In this document: in pieces, positions 25,512-34,835 of the stretch
Numbering within the stretch: the stretch's first letter is position 1
How the letters are laid out: each line of letters begins with the position of its first letter
Origin: Methylovirgula ligni
GTDB lineage: Bacteria; Pseudomonadota; Alphaproteobacteria; Rhizobiales; Beijerinckiaceae
Assembly (NCBI RefSeq): GCF_004135935.1
Contig: NZ_CP025086.1
Span: 1,736,001 to 1,800,000 of the forward strand
Direction: 5' to 3'
Length of the DNA stretch: 64,000 nt
Position numbers and translations under genes: made by a program
The notes under the pieces: generated by a model
What the model was told of the DNA's origin: nothing
Database searches by the model: none
The model's input: only the letters and a program-made list of their open reading frames with translations

Positions 25512-26441
25512 CTAGCCGCCAAAGATGGACCAGCCCATCCTTCGGGTGAGCATTTCGAGCGCAATCCGCCCGAGGTGCGAATTGCCTGAAGCGTCGAGCC
25601 CCGGCGACCAGACGGCGATCGAAGCTGCGCCGGGCGCGATGGCGAGGATGCCGCCGCCGACGCCGCTTTTGCCGGGCAAGCCGACGCGATAGGCGAATTC
25701 GCCCGAACCATCGTAATGCCCGCATGTCAGCATGATGGCGTTGATGCGCCGCGCGCGCTCCGGTTGGACGACCGAGAGCCCGGTCGCGGGATTGCGCCCC
25801 TGATGCGCCAGAAAACGTCCGGCCAGGGCGAGCTGGCGGCACGTCATCGCAATCGCGCAATGGTGGAAATAGACCCCGAGCGTGAAATCCACCGGGTTTT
25901 CGAGCACGCCGAAGGATTTCATGTAATTGGCCAGCGCCCGGTTGCGAAAGCCGGTGCGATCCTCGGAGGCCGCCACCGCCCTGTCGATTGTGATCGACGG
26001 ATCGTCGGCGAGAAACTGCATGAATCGCAGGATTTCGCCCAGCGCCTCGCGCGGCTGGTGGCCGGAGAGGATCACATCCGTCACCGCAATCGCCCCGGCG
26101 TTGATGAATGGGTTGCGCGGTATGCCGCGCTCGCGCTCCAACTGGACGATCGAGTTGAAGGGAGTTCCAGATGGTTCCCGGCCGACACGTTGCCACAACC
26201 GGTCGCCGACCATGCCAAGGGCGAGCGTCAACGTGAAGACTTTTGAGATGCTCTGGATGGAAAAGGGCAGATCGGCGTCGCCGCCGCAGGCCAGCTCGCC
26301 CTCCGCGTCGGCCACAGCCAGCCCGAAAGCATTTGGATCGACGTGGGCGAGCTCGGGAATGTAATCCGCGACCGTGCCGCGATCCGGTCTCTGCCGCATC
26401 TCTGCGGCGATGTCTTTTACAACAGAATCAAGCTTCGACAT
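25512..26441 (-). CDS. glsA: Glutaminase
   Basis: Hydrolyses glutamine to glutamate and ammonia. The 309-residue protein belongs to the serine-dependent beta-lactamase-like glutaminases. The catalytic pair is Ser64-x-x-Lys67 in [12 protein letters not shown], and the family stretches [27 protein letters not shown] and [12 protein letters not shown] are present. The start at 26441 is set by GGAG five bases upstream. It converges on the DUF2735 gene. A perfect FixK/FNR-type box lies 68 bases upstream of its start. Confidence 0.95.
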   Translation of the reverse strand: MSKLDSVVKDIAAEMRQRPDRGTVADYIPELAHVDPNAFGLAVADAEGELACGGDADLPFSIQSISKVFTLTLALGMVGDRLWQRVGREPSGTPFNSIVQLERERGIPRNPFINAGAIAVTDVILSGHQPREALGEILRFMQFLADDPSITIDRAVAASEDRTGFRNRALANYMKSFGVLENPVDFTLGVYFHHCAIAMTCRQLALAGRFLAHQGRNPATGLSVVQPERARRINAIMLTCGHYDGSGEFAYRVGLPGKSGVGGGILAIAPGAASIAVWSPGLDASGNSHLGRIALEMLTRRMGWSIFGG

Positions 26442-26508
26442 AAGGCTCCAATCCCGCCCTGGCGGCGGCGCGCATCCGCAATTTCTGTGCCGCACAAGCC
26501 CGGTAAGC

Positions 26509-26522
26509 TTGATCGAAATCAA
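26509..26522. promoter_or_regulatory. Perfect FixK/FNR box between glsA and the transporter operon
   Basis: TTGAT-CGAA-ATCAA matches the FNR/FixK consensus TTGAT-N4-ATCAA at all ten defined bases, extended by C and G to a 16-base palindrome. Its centre is about 74 bases before the glsA start and about 124 before the HlyD-family gene. Since the site is symmetrical, either direction or both could be controlled. Confidence 0.7.
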
Positions 26523-26607
26523 GAGATTTTCGCCCGAATACGCTTTAATTGTTGCGTCGCACATATGCGGTTCGGACGGCGTCTGATTTTTGTCGGCGCG
26601 CGATGCA

Positions 26608-26631
26608 AGTGCATAGGTCGAGTGCATAGGT
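26608..26631. repeat. Tandem 11-base direct repeat before the HlyD-family gene
   Basis: AGTGCATAGGT occurs at 26608-26618 and again at 26621-26631, a period of 13 bases, ending nine bases before the start codon at 26640. It may be a regulator site or simply a local duplication. Confidence 0.6.
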
Positions 26632-26639
26632 TTTACGCG

Positions 26640-27782
26640 ATGCCGAAAGATATCGATACGACGGCGGCGCCGTCCGCTCCTTCAAGCAGTCAGGCTCAAC
26701 CGCTTGAAGGCGAGGTGTTGCCGGCGGCAAAAGAGCTGGCGCCGCTTCCCGCCGATCATCCCGCCGATCATCTTCCCGCCAACGTCCGTGCGCGCCGGTC
26801 CCGGCGCTGGCGCTGGATTGCCGTTGCCGTGCTGCTGGCCGCCGGCGCGGCAGGTGGCGGAATCTACTGGAAATATTTTCGCGCGCCGCCGTGGCCCACG
26901 GGCATTGTTTTCAGCAACGGCCGCGTCGAGGCTGAAGAGATCGACATCGATGCGAAGTTCGCTGAGCGAGTCGCCCAGCTTCTCGTCGATGAAGGCGATG
27001 TCGTCTCGCCCGGCCAGATCGTGGCGCGGATGGATATTCGCGACGTTCAAGCCTCACTCAGCAGGGCCGAGGCGCAGGTGCTGGAGGCGCAGGAAACATT
27101 CAACGAGGCCAAGGCGAATGTTTCCGATACGACGGCGCAGTTGAAACTCGCGAAGCAGGAGTTCGATCGCACGACTGCGCTTGTCGCGCGCGGTTTTGCG
27201 ACCTACGAGCTTCTCGACCAGCGCCAGCAGGCGCTCATGAGCACGACGGCGGCGCTCGCGGCGGCAAACAATCGTGCCGGGGAGGCGGATCGCGCGCTCG
27301 ATGCCGCCAAATTCGAGGTCGATCTCTACAAGGTGAACATCGCCGACGATACGCTTGTTTCGCCGACGGTCGGGCGCATCCAGTATCGCATTTCCAACGT
27401 CGGCGAGGTTCTGCCCGCGGGCGGCAAAGTCTTCACGATGCTCGACTTCACCGATGTCTATATGGACGTTTATCTGCCGACCGCGGATGCCGGCCGCGCG
27501 CGCGTCGGCGACGATGCACGCATCGTACTGGACGCCTTTCCGAAATTCGTTATCCCCGCGCATGTGTCCTTCATCGCGACGCAGGCCCAGTTCACGCCCA
27601 AGGCCGTCGAAACGAAGGACGAGCGCGACAAGCTGATGTTCCGTGTGAAAGTGCGCATCGACAAGTCCTTCCTGGCGCCGCGGATCGCGCGTATCCGCAC
27701 AGGCTTGCCGGGCGTCGCCTATGTACGGGTTGATAGTAACACCGAATGGCCGGCGTCGCTGCGGTTGACGGCAGCGCGATGA
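26640..27782 (+). CDS. HlyD-family membrane fusion protein (YhiI-like)
   Basis: A 380-residue periplasmic adaptor. A hydrophilic Pro/Ala-rich cytoplasmic start is followed by one transmembrane helix (about residues 57-76, [19 protein letters not shown]). Next come a lipoyl half-motif ([39 protein letters not shown]), a coiled-coil hairpin (about 140-225) and the second lipoyl half ([30 protein letters not shown]). With the next two genes it reproduces the E. coli yhiI-rbbA-yhhJ order. It is the first gene of an eight-gene run, and its stop overlaps the next start by four bases. Confidence 0.92.
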   Translation: MPKDIDTTAAPSAPSSSQAQPLEGEVLPAAKELAPLPADHPADHLPANVRARRSRRWRWIAVAVLLAAGAAGGGIYWKYFRAPPWPTGIVFSNGRVEAEEIDIDAKFAERVAQLLVDEGDVVSPGQIVARMDIRDVQASLSRAEAQVLEAQETFNEAKANVSDTTAQLKLAKQEFDRTTALVARGFATYELLDQRQQALMSTTAALAAANNRAGEADRALDAAKFEVDLYKVNIADDTLVSPTVGRIQYRISNVGEVLPAGGKVFTMLDFTDVYMDVYLPTADAGRARVGDDARIVLDAFPKFVIPAHVSFIATQAQFTPKAVETKDERDKLMFRVKVRIDKSFLAPRIARIRTGLPGVAYVRVDSNTEWPASLRLTAAR

Positions 27783-30577
27783 CAGGACGCCAGCCGGTCG
27801 GCACGTTCGAGGACGTTTCTCTCGTCTATGGCAAGGTCGTCGCGCTCGACGACATGACGCTCGCTATTCCAAGCGGCTGCACCGTCGGCCTGATTGGTCC
27901 GGACGGAGTCGGCAAGTCCTCGCTTCTCGCGCTTCTCGCTGGCGTCCGGAAGATGCAGACGGGCACGGTCGATGTCCTCGGCGGAAATATCGGCGACCGG
28001 CGCCATCGCGAGGCGATTTGCGCGCGTATCGCCTACATGCCGCAGGGTCTGGGCAAGAATCTCTATCCGGATTTGAGCGTCTACGAGAATATCGCCTTCT
28101 TTAGCCGGCTTTTCGGCCAGTCGAATGAAGAGCGCGAAGAACGGATCGCGGCGCTGCTGATCGCGACGGGGCTGGAAGATTTCCGCGACCGCCCCGCCGG
28201 CAAACTCTCCGGCGGCATGCGGCAGAAGCTCGGGCTCTGTTGCGCACTCATTCATGATCCGGACTTGCTGATCCTCGACGAGCCGACGACCGGTGTCGAC
28301 CCGCTGTCACGCCGTCAGTTCTGGACGCTGATTTCGGGGATGCGCGCCGGGCGGCCGGAGATGAGCGTCGTCGTTGCTACCGCCTATATGGACGAGGCCG
28401 AGCAATTCGACTGGCTGATCGCCATGGATGCCGGCCGGCCGCTGGCCGAAGGAACAGCAGCCGACTTCAAGAAGCGCACCGGCTCGGCGACGCTGGAAGA
28501 AAGCTTCATCGCGCTTCTGCCGGAAGAGCGCCGCCGCGGTCACGCGGCTTTCACGATTCCGCCGCGGGCGGCGGGCGATACCGAACCTGTCATCGTCGCC
28601 CGGGGTCTGACGCGGCAATTCGGCGATTTCACCGCCGTCGATCACGTCGATTTCACGATCGAACGTGGCGAGATTTTCGGTTTTGTCGGGTCGAACGGCT
28701 GCGGCAAGACCACGACCATGAAAATGCTGACCGGCCTGCTGCCCGCGAGCGAGGGCACGGCGTTGCTGTTTGGGCACGAAATCAATGCGACCGACATGGC
28801 CGCCCGCTATCAGGTCGGCTACATGTCGCAGGCGTTCTCGCTCTACAGTGAGCTCACCGTCTCACAAAACCTAGTCTTGCACGCGCGCCTGTTTCACCTC
28901 TCGCATGCGCAGAGCCGTATCGATGAGCTGATCTCGCAATTCGGGCTGACGAATTATCTCAATCAGCGTGCGAGCGATTTGCCGCTCGGCATCCGCCAGC
29001 GTTTATCGCTCGCCGTCTCGATCGTGCATCGGCCGAAGCTGCTCATCCTCGATGAGCCGACCTCCGGCGTCGATCCTCTGGCACGCGACGAATTCTGGCA
29101 GAGGCTGAGCGATCTGTCCCGCAAGGATGGCGTGACGATCTTTGTCTCCACCCATTTCATGAACGAGGCTGCGCGCTGCGACCGGATCGCGCTGATGAAC
29201 GCCGGCAAGGTCCTGGCGATGGGAGTCCCGGCGGATCTAGTGAAGGCGCGGGGGTTCACCACGCTGGAAGATACTTTCATCGATTACCTCGAAAAAGCCC
29301 AGCAGGAACGGTCCACATCGACGTCCCTTACCGGTGTCGTGACGCACACGCGCCCGGCAGCGCCCACCGAAGCGAGCTGGTTCAGCCTGCGTCGTCTCTA
29401 TGCCTATGCGATGCGCGAGGCGCTGGAACTCGTCCGCGATCCGATCCGCATGGGCTTTGCGCTGCTGGGCACGGTCTTCCTCATGGCGATTTTCGGCACC
29501 GGCATTTCGACCGATGTGGACAATCTGTCATTTGCAGTGCTCGACCGCGACAATTCGCACGAAAGCCGGACCTATCTCGAGGAGCTGCGCGGTTCGCGCT
29601 ATTTCATCGAAAAGCCGCCGATCGTGAATGAGGCCGATCTCGAACGGCGCATGCAGACGGGCGATACATCCGCCGCAATCGAGATTCCTCCCGACTTCGG
29701 CCGCCTGCTCAAGAAGGGCGCGCCGACGGAGGTCGGCGCCTGGGTCGATGGGGCGATGCCGTTTCGCGCCGAGACGATCCGCGGCTATCTGATCGCCGTC
29801 CATGCGCAATTTCTCTCCGACTATGCGGTTCGCAACGGACTTGCGCCCGACGTGACGACCGATGATTTCTACGACGCGCGGCGCAGCAACAATTTCACGA
29901 TGTTCGTACCGAACAATCCTTTCGCGGCCGCGCCGGCGCGGATCGAGGCGCGGTTCCGCTACAATCAGAATTTCGACAGCATCTACGCTCAGGTCCCCGG
30001 TACATTGGCATTGCTGCTTGTCGAAATTCCCGCGATCTTGATGGCGCTCTCGATCGTCCGTGAGAAAGAGCTGGGCTCCATCATCAATCTTTATGTGACG
30101 CCGGTCAGCCGCGTCGAATTTCTCCTCGGGAAGCAGCTTCCCTATGTCGCCGTCGCGATGATAAATTTCGGGCTCATGTGCCTGATGGCCATTTACTTGT
30201 TCAATGTGCCCTTGAAGGGAAGCTTTTTGACGTTGGCTTTCGCGGCATTCCTTTATGTCATCGCGACGACCGGAATCGGGATGCTGATTTCGGCGTTTTG
30301 CTCGACGCAGATCGCGGCGCTTTTCGGCGCCGCGATTCTGACCGTTCTGCCGGCGACGCAGTTCTGCGGCATGTTGGTGCCGGTCTCGTCTCTGGAAGGT
30401 TTTGCTGCGGTCATGGGCCGCGGTTTTCCAATGACCTATTTCCTTCGGGTCAGCGTCGGCACATTTACGAAATCGCTTGGTTTTGCCGATCTCTATCAGA
30501 ACATTTTCGCCGTCGCCGTCTTTATTCCGATCCTTACCATCGCGAGCGTCCTGCTGCTTCCGAAGCAGGAATCCTGA
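27779..30577 (+). CDS. RbbA-like double-ATPase ABC transporter with fused ABC-2 permease
   Basis: A 932-residue fusion. The first nucleotide-binding domain (about residues 5-225) has GPDGVGKSS, LSGGMRQKLGL and LLILDEPTTGVDP. The second (about 262-490) has GSNGCGKTTTMKML, a degenerate signature LPLGIRQRLSL and LLILDEPTSGVDP. An ABC-2 membrane domain with about six helices follows (about 540-930). E. coli RbbA was described as a ribosome-associated ATPase, but this domain plan and the HlyD/ABC-2 neighbours fit an efflux pump. Its start overlaps the previous gene (ATGA). Confidence 0.92.
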   Translation: MTGRQPVGTFEDVSLVYGKVVALDDMTLAIPSGCTVGLIGPDGVGKSSLLALLAGVRKMQTGTVDVLGGNIGDRRHREAICARIAYMPQGLGKNLYPDLSVYENIAFFSRLFGQSNEEREERIAALLIATGLEDFRDRPAGKLSGGMRQKLGLCCALIHDPDLLILDEPTTGVDPLSRRQFWTLISGMRAGRPEMSVVVATAYMDEAEQFDWLIAMDAGRPLAEGTAADFKKRTGSATLEESFIALLPEERRRGHAAFTIPPRAAGDTEPVIVARGLTRQFGDFTAVDHVDFTIERGEIFGFVGSNGCGKTTTMKMLTGLLPASEGTALLFGHEINATDMAARYQVGYMSQAFSLYSELTVSQNLVLHARLFHLSHAQSRIDELISQFGLTNYLNQRASDLPLGIRQRLSLAVSIVHRPKLLILDEPTSGVDPLARDEFWQRLSDLSRKDGVTIFVSTHFMNEAARCDRIALMNAGKVLAMGVPADLVKARGFTTLEDTFIDYLEKAQQERSTSTSLTGVVTHTRPAAPTEASWFSLRRLYAYAMREALELVRDPIRMGFALLGTVFLMAIFGTGISTDVDNLSFAVLDRDNSHESRTYLEELRGSRYFIEKPPIVNEADLERRMQTGDTSAAIEIPPDFGRLLKKGAPTEVGAWVDGAMPFRAETIRGYLIAVHAQFLSDYAVRNGLAPDVTTDDFYDARRSNNFTMFVPNNPFAAAPARIEARFRYNQNFDSIYAQVPGTLALLLVEIPAILMALSIVREKELGSIINLYVTPVSRVEFLLGKQLPYVAVAMINFGLMCLMAIYLFNVPLKGSFLTLAFAAFLYVIATTGIGMLISAFCSTQIAALFGAAILTVLPATQFCGMLVPVSSLEGFAAVMGRGFPMTYFLRVSVGTFTKSLGFADLYQNIFAVAVFIPILTIASVLLLPKQES

Positions 30578-30587
30578 AGAGGTTTGA

Positions 30588-31739
30588 ATGGGTCTGTCGC
30601 TCAGCAATATCTTCTGGCTTGGGACGAAGGAGCTGCGCAGCTTTTTTAGCGACGCGGTGTTGCTCGGTCTCGTCATTTACGCATTTTCGCTGGCCGTCTA
30701 TGTGCAGGCGCACAGCAATGCGCAAGAGGTTCATAACGCCTCGATTGGTGTCGTCGATCAGGACAATTCATATTTGTCGCGGCAGATGATCTCGTCTTTC
30801 CTGCCGCCGTATTTCAAGAAGCCGGTGGCGGTTTCCTATAGCGATGTCGATCATCTTCTCGACGTTGCGGCCTATACGTTCATCATCATCATTCCACCGC
30901 ATTTCGAAACCGACGTCCTCGGCGGCAGAGCGCCCGAAATTCAGCTCAATATCGATGCGACAGCTATGGTTCAGGCCGGGCTCGGGTCGGGCTATATCGA
31001 GCAGATTCTGTCCGCCGAGATCCAGAAATACGTCAATCGCAACGAGGGGACGTATCTCTCGCGATCCCAGAATGTCACGACGACGCCGGTCACGCTTTCC
31101 GTCCGCGTGATGTATAATCCGAACATCAACACCGCGTGGTTTACGAGCGTCATGGGTATCGTCAATAATGTCACGATGCTTGCGATCATTCTCGCGGGCG
31201 CTGCCGTTGTGCGCGAGCGCGAACATGGGACAATGGATCATCTGCTCGTCATGCCGGTGACACCGTTCGAGATCGCGATGTCGAAAATCTGGGCGAACGG
31301 GCTTGTGATCACGCTTGCAGTCGCCCTGTCGCTCGAAATCATCGTCAAGTGGATTCTGCATATTCCGGTGATCGGCTCGGTCCCGCTTTTCATTGCAGGC
31401 GCCGCAACTTATCTTTTCTTTTCGACCTCCGTCGGCATTTTCCTCGCGACCATCGCGCGGACCATGCCACAGCTCGGGCTCCTCTATATTCTCGTCGCCT
31501 TTCCGATGAACATCCTTTCGGGCAGCAACACGCCGCTCGAATCCATGCCCTATCTGATGCGCACGATCATGCAATTCTCGCCCTCGACGCATTTCGTTTC
31601 GTTTGCCCAGTCCATCCTGTTCCGGGGCGCGGGCTTCTCCGTCGTCTGGCGGGATTATCTCTATGTCGCCTTCACCGGCGGACTCTTCTTGTTTCTTGCC
31701 TTGCTGCGCTTCAGGACCTCCGCCGCTCAATCCTCATGA
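30588..31739 (+). CDS. ABC-2 type permease, YhhJ-like
   Basis: A 383-residue inner-membrane protein with one helix at the start (about residues 22-42), a large extracytoplasmic domain and five to six helices after residue 185. The ABC-2 landmarks AAVVREREHGTMDHLLVMPVTPFEIAMSKIW and NILSGSNTPLESMPYLMRTIMQFSPSTHFVSFAQ are present. It should pair with the fused permease half of the RbbA-like protein. It starts ten bases after that gene. Confidence 0.92.
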   Translation: MGLSLSNIFWLGTKELRSFFSDAVLLGLVIYAFSLAVYVQAHSNAQEVHNASIGVVDQDNSYLSRQMISSFLPPYFKKPVAVSYSDVDHLLDVAAYTFIIIIPPHFETDVLGGRAPEIQLNIDATAMVQAGLGSGYIEQILSAEIQKYVNRNEGTYLSRSQNVTTTPVTLSVRVMYNPNINTAWFTSVMGIVNNVTMLAIILAGAAVVREREHGTMDHLLVMPVTPFEIAMSKIWANGLVITLAVALSLEIIVKWILHIPVIGSVPLFIAGAATYLFFSTSVGIFLATIARTMPQLGLLYILVAFPMNILSGSNTPLESMPYLMRTIMQFSPSTHFVSFAQSILFRGAGFSVVWRDYLYVAFTGGLFLFLALLRFRTSAAQSS

Positions 31740-31755
31740 ACCTTTGAACCGCGCC

Positions 31756-32871
31756 ATGCCGCTTTCAACAACCATATTGGACGATCGTGTGGACGCCGCC
31801 GCAGATGGCGCCTGGACGTCGGACGAAGCCGCGGCGCTCGAGCCGCAGATCGAGACATTGCTGGCCTCGCGCAACACCCGTGCGCTGTCGCTCGATCTTC
31901 ACGGGCTGAGTGAGATCGATACGTTTGGCGCTTGCCTCCTGGAGAGGCTGACGCTCAAATGGCGTGAAGCCGCTCCTGTCGAAGTCAGCGGCCTGCCGCC
32001 ACGTTTTCGCGGGCTGATGGCAGAAGTCGAGCGCGTCGAGACAATTCCGGATGTTCCGGTCCGGCGGCGTCGGGAATTCCCGGTTCTTGAGCCGATCGGG
32101 CGGGCCATTTTTGCGGCCTTCGCCTATATCGCGACATTCCTGAATATGCTCGGGGCGGTTGTCGCCGCGCTCTTGCGGGTCATCGCGAATCCGCGGCGGA
32201 TGCGCTTTACGTCGCTCGTCGCGCAACTGGATCGCGTCGGCCTGCGTGCCATTCCCATCATTCTGCTCATTACCGTTCTGATCGGCGGGATCATTCAGCA
32301 GCAAAGCATATTCCAGCTCCGCAAATTCGGCGCAGAGAGCTATGCGGTGAACCTCACCGGCATATTGGTGCTGCGCGAGATTGGCGTCCTGCTCGTCGCG
32401 ATCATGGTCGCGGGCCGCTCCGGCAGCGCCTATACGGCGGAGCTCGGCTCGATGAAAATGCGCGAGGAAATCGACGCGCTGCGGACAATGGGCCTCGATC
32501 CGGCCGAGGTGCTCATTCTGCCGCGCCTGCTGGCGCTGGTCATCGCTCTGCCGATCCTGGGCCTCATCGGCGGGATCGCAGCGCTTTTCGGGGCGGGACT
32601 CGTCGGCTGGATTTACGCCGGCATAAGCCCGGCGATTTTCATGGCGCGGTTGCATGATGCAATTTCGGTCACGCATTTCGAGGTCGGTATGTACAAGGCG
32701 CCGTTCATGGCGCTGGTCATTGGAATCGTCTCGTCGATCGAGGGATTTGCCGTCAAAGGCAGCGCCGAATCGCTCGGCGCGCAGACAACGACCTCCGTCG
32801 TGAAATCGATTTTCCTCGTCATCCTGCTTGACGGATTCTTTGCGATGTTCTTCGCCTGGATGGGTATGTAA
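31756..32871 (+). CDS. mlaE: MlaE-type lipid ABC permease with N-terminal STAS domain
   Basis: A 371-residue protein. Residues 1-100 form a STAS/MlaB-like domain (LSLDLHGLSEIDTFGACLLERL). The rest is the MlaE permease with about five to six helices and the conserved LVREIG-like box LVLREIGVLLVAIMVAGRSGSAYTAELGSMKMREEIDAL. Mla systems move phospholipids between inner and outer membranes to preserve outer-membrane asymmetry. The MlaB function is fused here instead of being separate. It starts 16 bases after the previous gene. Confidence 0.93.
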   Translation: MPLSTTILDDRVDAAADGAWTSDEAAALEPQIETLLASRNTRALSLDLHGLSEIDTFGACLLERLTLKWREAAPVEVSGLPPRFRGLMAEVERVETIPDVPVRRRREFPVLEPIGRAIFAAFAYIATFLNMLGAVVAALLRVIANPRRMRFTSLVAQLDRVGLRAIPIILLITVLIGGIIQQQSIFQLRKFGAESYAVNLTGILVLREIGVLLVAIMVAGRSGSAYTAELGSMKMREEIDALRTMGLDPAEVLILPRLLALVIALPILGLIGGIAALFGAGLVGWIYAGISPAIFMARLHDAISVTHFEVGMYKAPFMALVIGIVSSIEGFAVKGSAESLGAQTTTSVVKSIFLVILLDGFFAMFFAWMGM

Positions 32872-32874
32872 GGC

Positions 32875-33663
32875 ATGACCGCGGCGACGACGACACCGGC
32901 CATTCGCGTGCATGATCTCACCGTCGGTTTCGGCGACCAGATCGTGCTCGACCATCTGTCGCTCGATGTCCGGCGTGGCGAGGTTCTCGGTGTCGTCGGC
33001 GCGTCGGGCGGCGGCAAGACGGTTCTCATGCGGACGATCATCGGCCTTTTGCCCAAGCGCGGCGGCAGCATCACGATTCTGGATGTCGATCGCGATCACG
33101 TCCAGCCGGAGGCGATTCGCCTGATCGAACGGCGATGGGGCATTTTGTTTCAGCAGGGAGCGTTGTTCTCATCGCTCACGGTGCGCCAGAATGTCGAATT
33201 CCCGATGCGGGAATATCTCGATATTTCCGACGGGCTGCGCCAGGAAGTCGCTCTCGCCAAGCTCAAAATGGTCGGCCTCTCCGCGAGCGATGCGGAAAAG
33301 TTTCCGGCTGAGCTTTCCGGCGGCATGACCAAGCGCGTGGCCTTGGCGCGCGCTTTGGCGCTCGATCCGGAGATTGTCTTTCTCGATGAGCCGACCTCAG
33401 GGCTCGATCCGATTTCCGCCGGCGAATTCGATGCCTTGATCAAGACGTTGCAACAGACGCTCGGTCTCACCGTGTTCATGGTCACGCATGATCTCGACAG
33501 TCTCAACACGGTCTGCGACCGCATCGCGGCGCTTGCCGACGGCAAGGTCGTCGCCGAAGGGCCCATGTCCGTCATGTTGGCCTGCGAGCACCCCTGGGTG
33601 AAATCCTATTTCCAAGGCAAACGCGCACGCGACGCGGAAGCCTCCGCATCACGAGGACATTGA
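32875..33663 (+). CDS. mlaF: MlaF-type ABC ATPase
   Basis: A 262-residue ATPase of the Mla/MCE transporter class. It shows Walker A GASGGGKTVLMRTI, the MlaF-typical LFQQGALFSSLTVRQNVEFPMRE, signature LSGGMTKRVALARAL, Walker B IVFLDEPTSGLDP and the switch histidine MVTHDLDS. It starts three bases after mlaE and ends nine bases before the mlaD start, so it is clearly in the same operon. Confidence 0.95.
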   Translation: MTAATTTPAIRVHDLTVGFGDQIVLDHLSLDVRRGEVLGVVGASGGGKTVLMRTIIGLLPKRGGSITILDVDRDHVQPEAIRLIERRWGILFQQGALFSSLTVRQNVEFPMREYLDISDGLRQEVALAKLKMVGLSASDAEKFPAELSGGMTKRVALARALALDPEIVFLDEPTSGLDPISAGEFDALIKTLQQTLGLTVFMVTHDLDSLNTVCDRIAALADGKVVAEGPMSVMLACEHPWVKSYFQGKRARDAEASASRGH

Positions 33664-33671
33664 GACGGCAC

Positions 33672-34790
33672 ATGGAAACAAGCGCACGCTATATTCTCGT
33701 CGGGCTCTTTACCCTCATCGCGATCGTGGTGGGCTTCTGCTTCGTTTATTGGCTCAACAATAATGGCGCGGTCGGTGAGCGCGAATCCTATCAGATCCAC
33801 TTTCTGGGGCCGGTATCCGGCTTGCAGAACGGAGCCGCGGTACAGCTCAACGGCATTCACGTCGGCGAAGTGACCAGTCTGCGCCTCGACAAAGATAATC
33901 AGGTCGTTGCGACGATTGCCATCCTCAAAGGCATGACGTTGCGCGCCGACACGGGCGTGAGCGTCGATTTCCAGGGCTTGATGGGCACGCCGCTGATCTC
34001 GCTGAAGGGCGGCAGCCCCGGTTCGCCGGTGCTCGTCCCCAATCCGCAAAAGCCGCCTGTCTTGGAGGCCGATGTCAGCGCCGGGCAGGATTTGACTCAG
34101 ACGGCGCGCGGCACGTTGAACCGCATCGACAAGATCCTCGAGGACAATGCGGCCCCGATCAAGGATACGATCGGCAGCCTCAAGACCTTCTCGGCGGCAC
34201 TGGCGCGCAATTCGAATCGGGTCGATACGATTCTGGCCGGCCTCGAAAAGATGACCGGCGGCAGCCCCGCGGAACAGCCAAAGCCGATCTACGATCTCGC
34301 CGTCGATGCTGCCGCGATTCCGCATATTAACGTCAAGGATCAATTCTCGGTGCCGGAGCCGACCGCCGTGCTCGCGCTCGATACGCAGCGGATGTTGACC
34401 CGCTCGGACAGCGGCCAGATCGCCCAGTTCGGCAATGCGCAATGGAGCGACAACATTCCGAAATTGCTGCAAGCGAAGCTGGTGCAGGCACTCGCACAGG
34501 CCGGTGTCGAGGCGCAGGCGACGACGCCGGATCAGGCCGCCACCGCTACGGGGCCTCAACTTGTCATCGACCTGCAAAACTTTGCGCTCACGACGGGTCC
34601 CCAGCCGACCGCGGAGATCGCCTTCTCGGCGAAGATCGTATCGGCAACAGGCAAGATCGTCGCGACCCGGGACTTTCATGCGGCAGCCCCAGCGGCCGGC
34701 ACGGATGTCGCGGCGAGCGTTGCGGCTTTCAACAAGGCCTTCTCGGATGTGGTCCGCAGCCTCACGACCTGGGTGGGGGCGGCAAACTGA
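33672..34790 (+). CDS. mlaD: MlaD/MCE protein fused to a PqiC-like auxiliary domain
   Basis: A 372-residue protein. One N-terminal transmembrane anchor (YILVGLFTLIAIVVGFCFVYW) precedes an MCE domain (about residues 35-115, YQIHFLGPVSGLQNGAAVQLNGIHVGEV). A helical linker follows, and a C-terminal domain from about residue 205 resembles the ABC-type transport auxiliary lipoprotein (PqiC/DUF330-like), with YDL and SLTTWVG elements. Normally that domain is a separate outer-membrane lipoprotein, but here it is tethered to MCE without its own lipobox. The start at 33672 gives the canonical membrane anchor; a TTG at 33660 overlaps mlaF. Confidence 0.88.
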   Translation: METSARYILVGLFTLIAIVVGFCFVYWLNNNGAVGERESYQIHFLGPVSGLQNGAAVQLNGIHVGEVTSLRLDKDNQVVATIAILKGMTLRADTGVSVDFQGLMGTPLISLKGGSPGSPVLVPNPQKPPVLEADVSAGQDLTQTARGTLNRIDKILEDNAAPIKDTIGSLKTFSAALARNSNRVDTILAGLEKMTGGSPAEQPKPIYDLAVDAAAIPHINVKDQFSVPEPTAVLALDTQRMLTRSDSGQIAQFGNAQWSDNIPKLLQAKLVQALAQAGVEAQATTPDQAATATGPQLVIDLQNFALTTGPQPTAEIAFSAKIVSATGKIVATRDFHAAAPAAGTDVAASVAAFNKAFSDVVRSLTTWVGAAN

Positions 34791-34835
34791 AGGCTGGCCG
34801 GCCTATTGAGCAGAGTGCGGAATTGAGGTCGAGGG

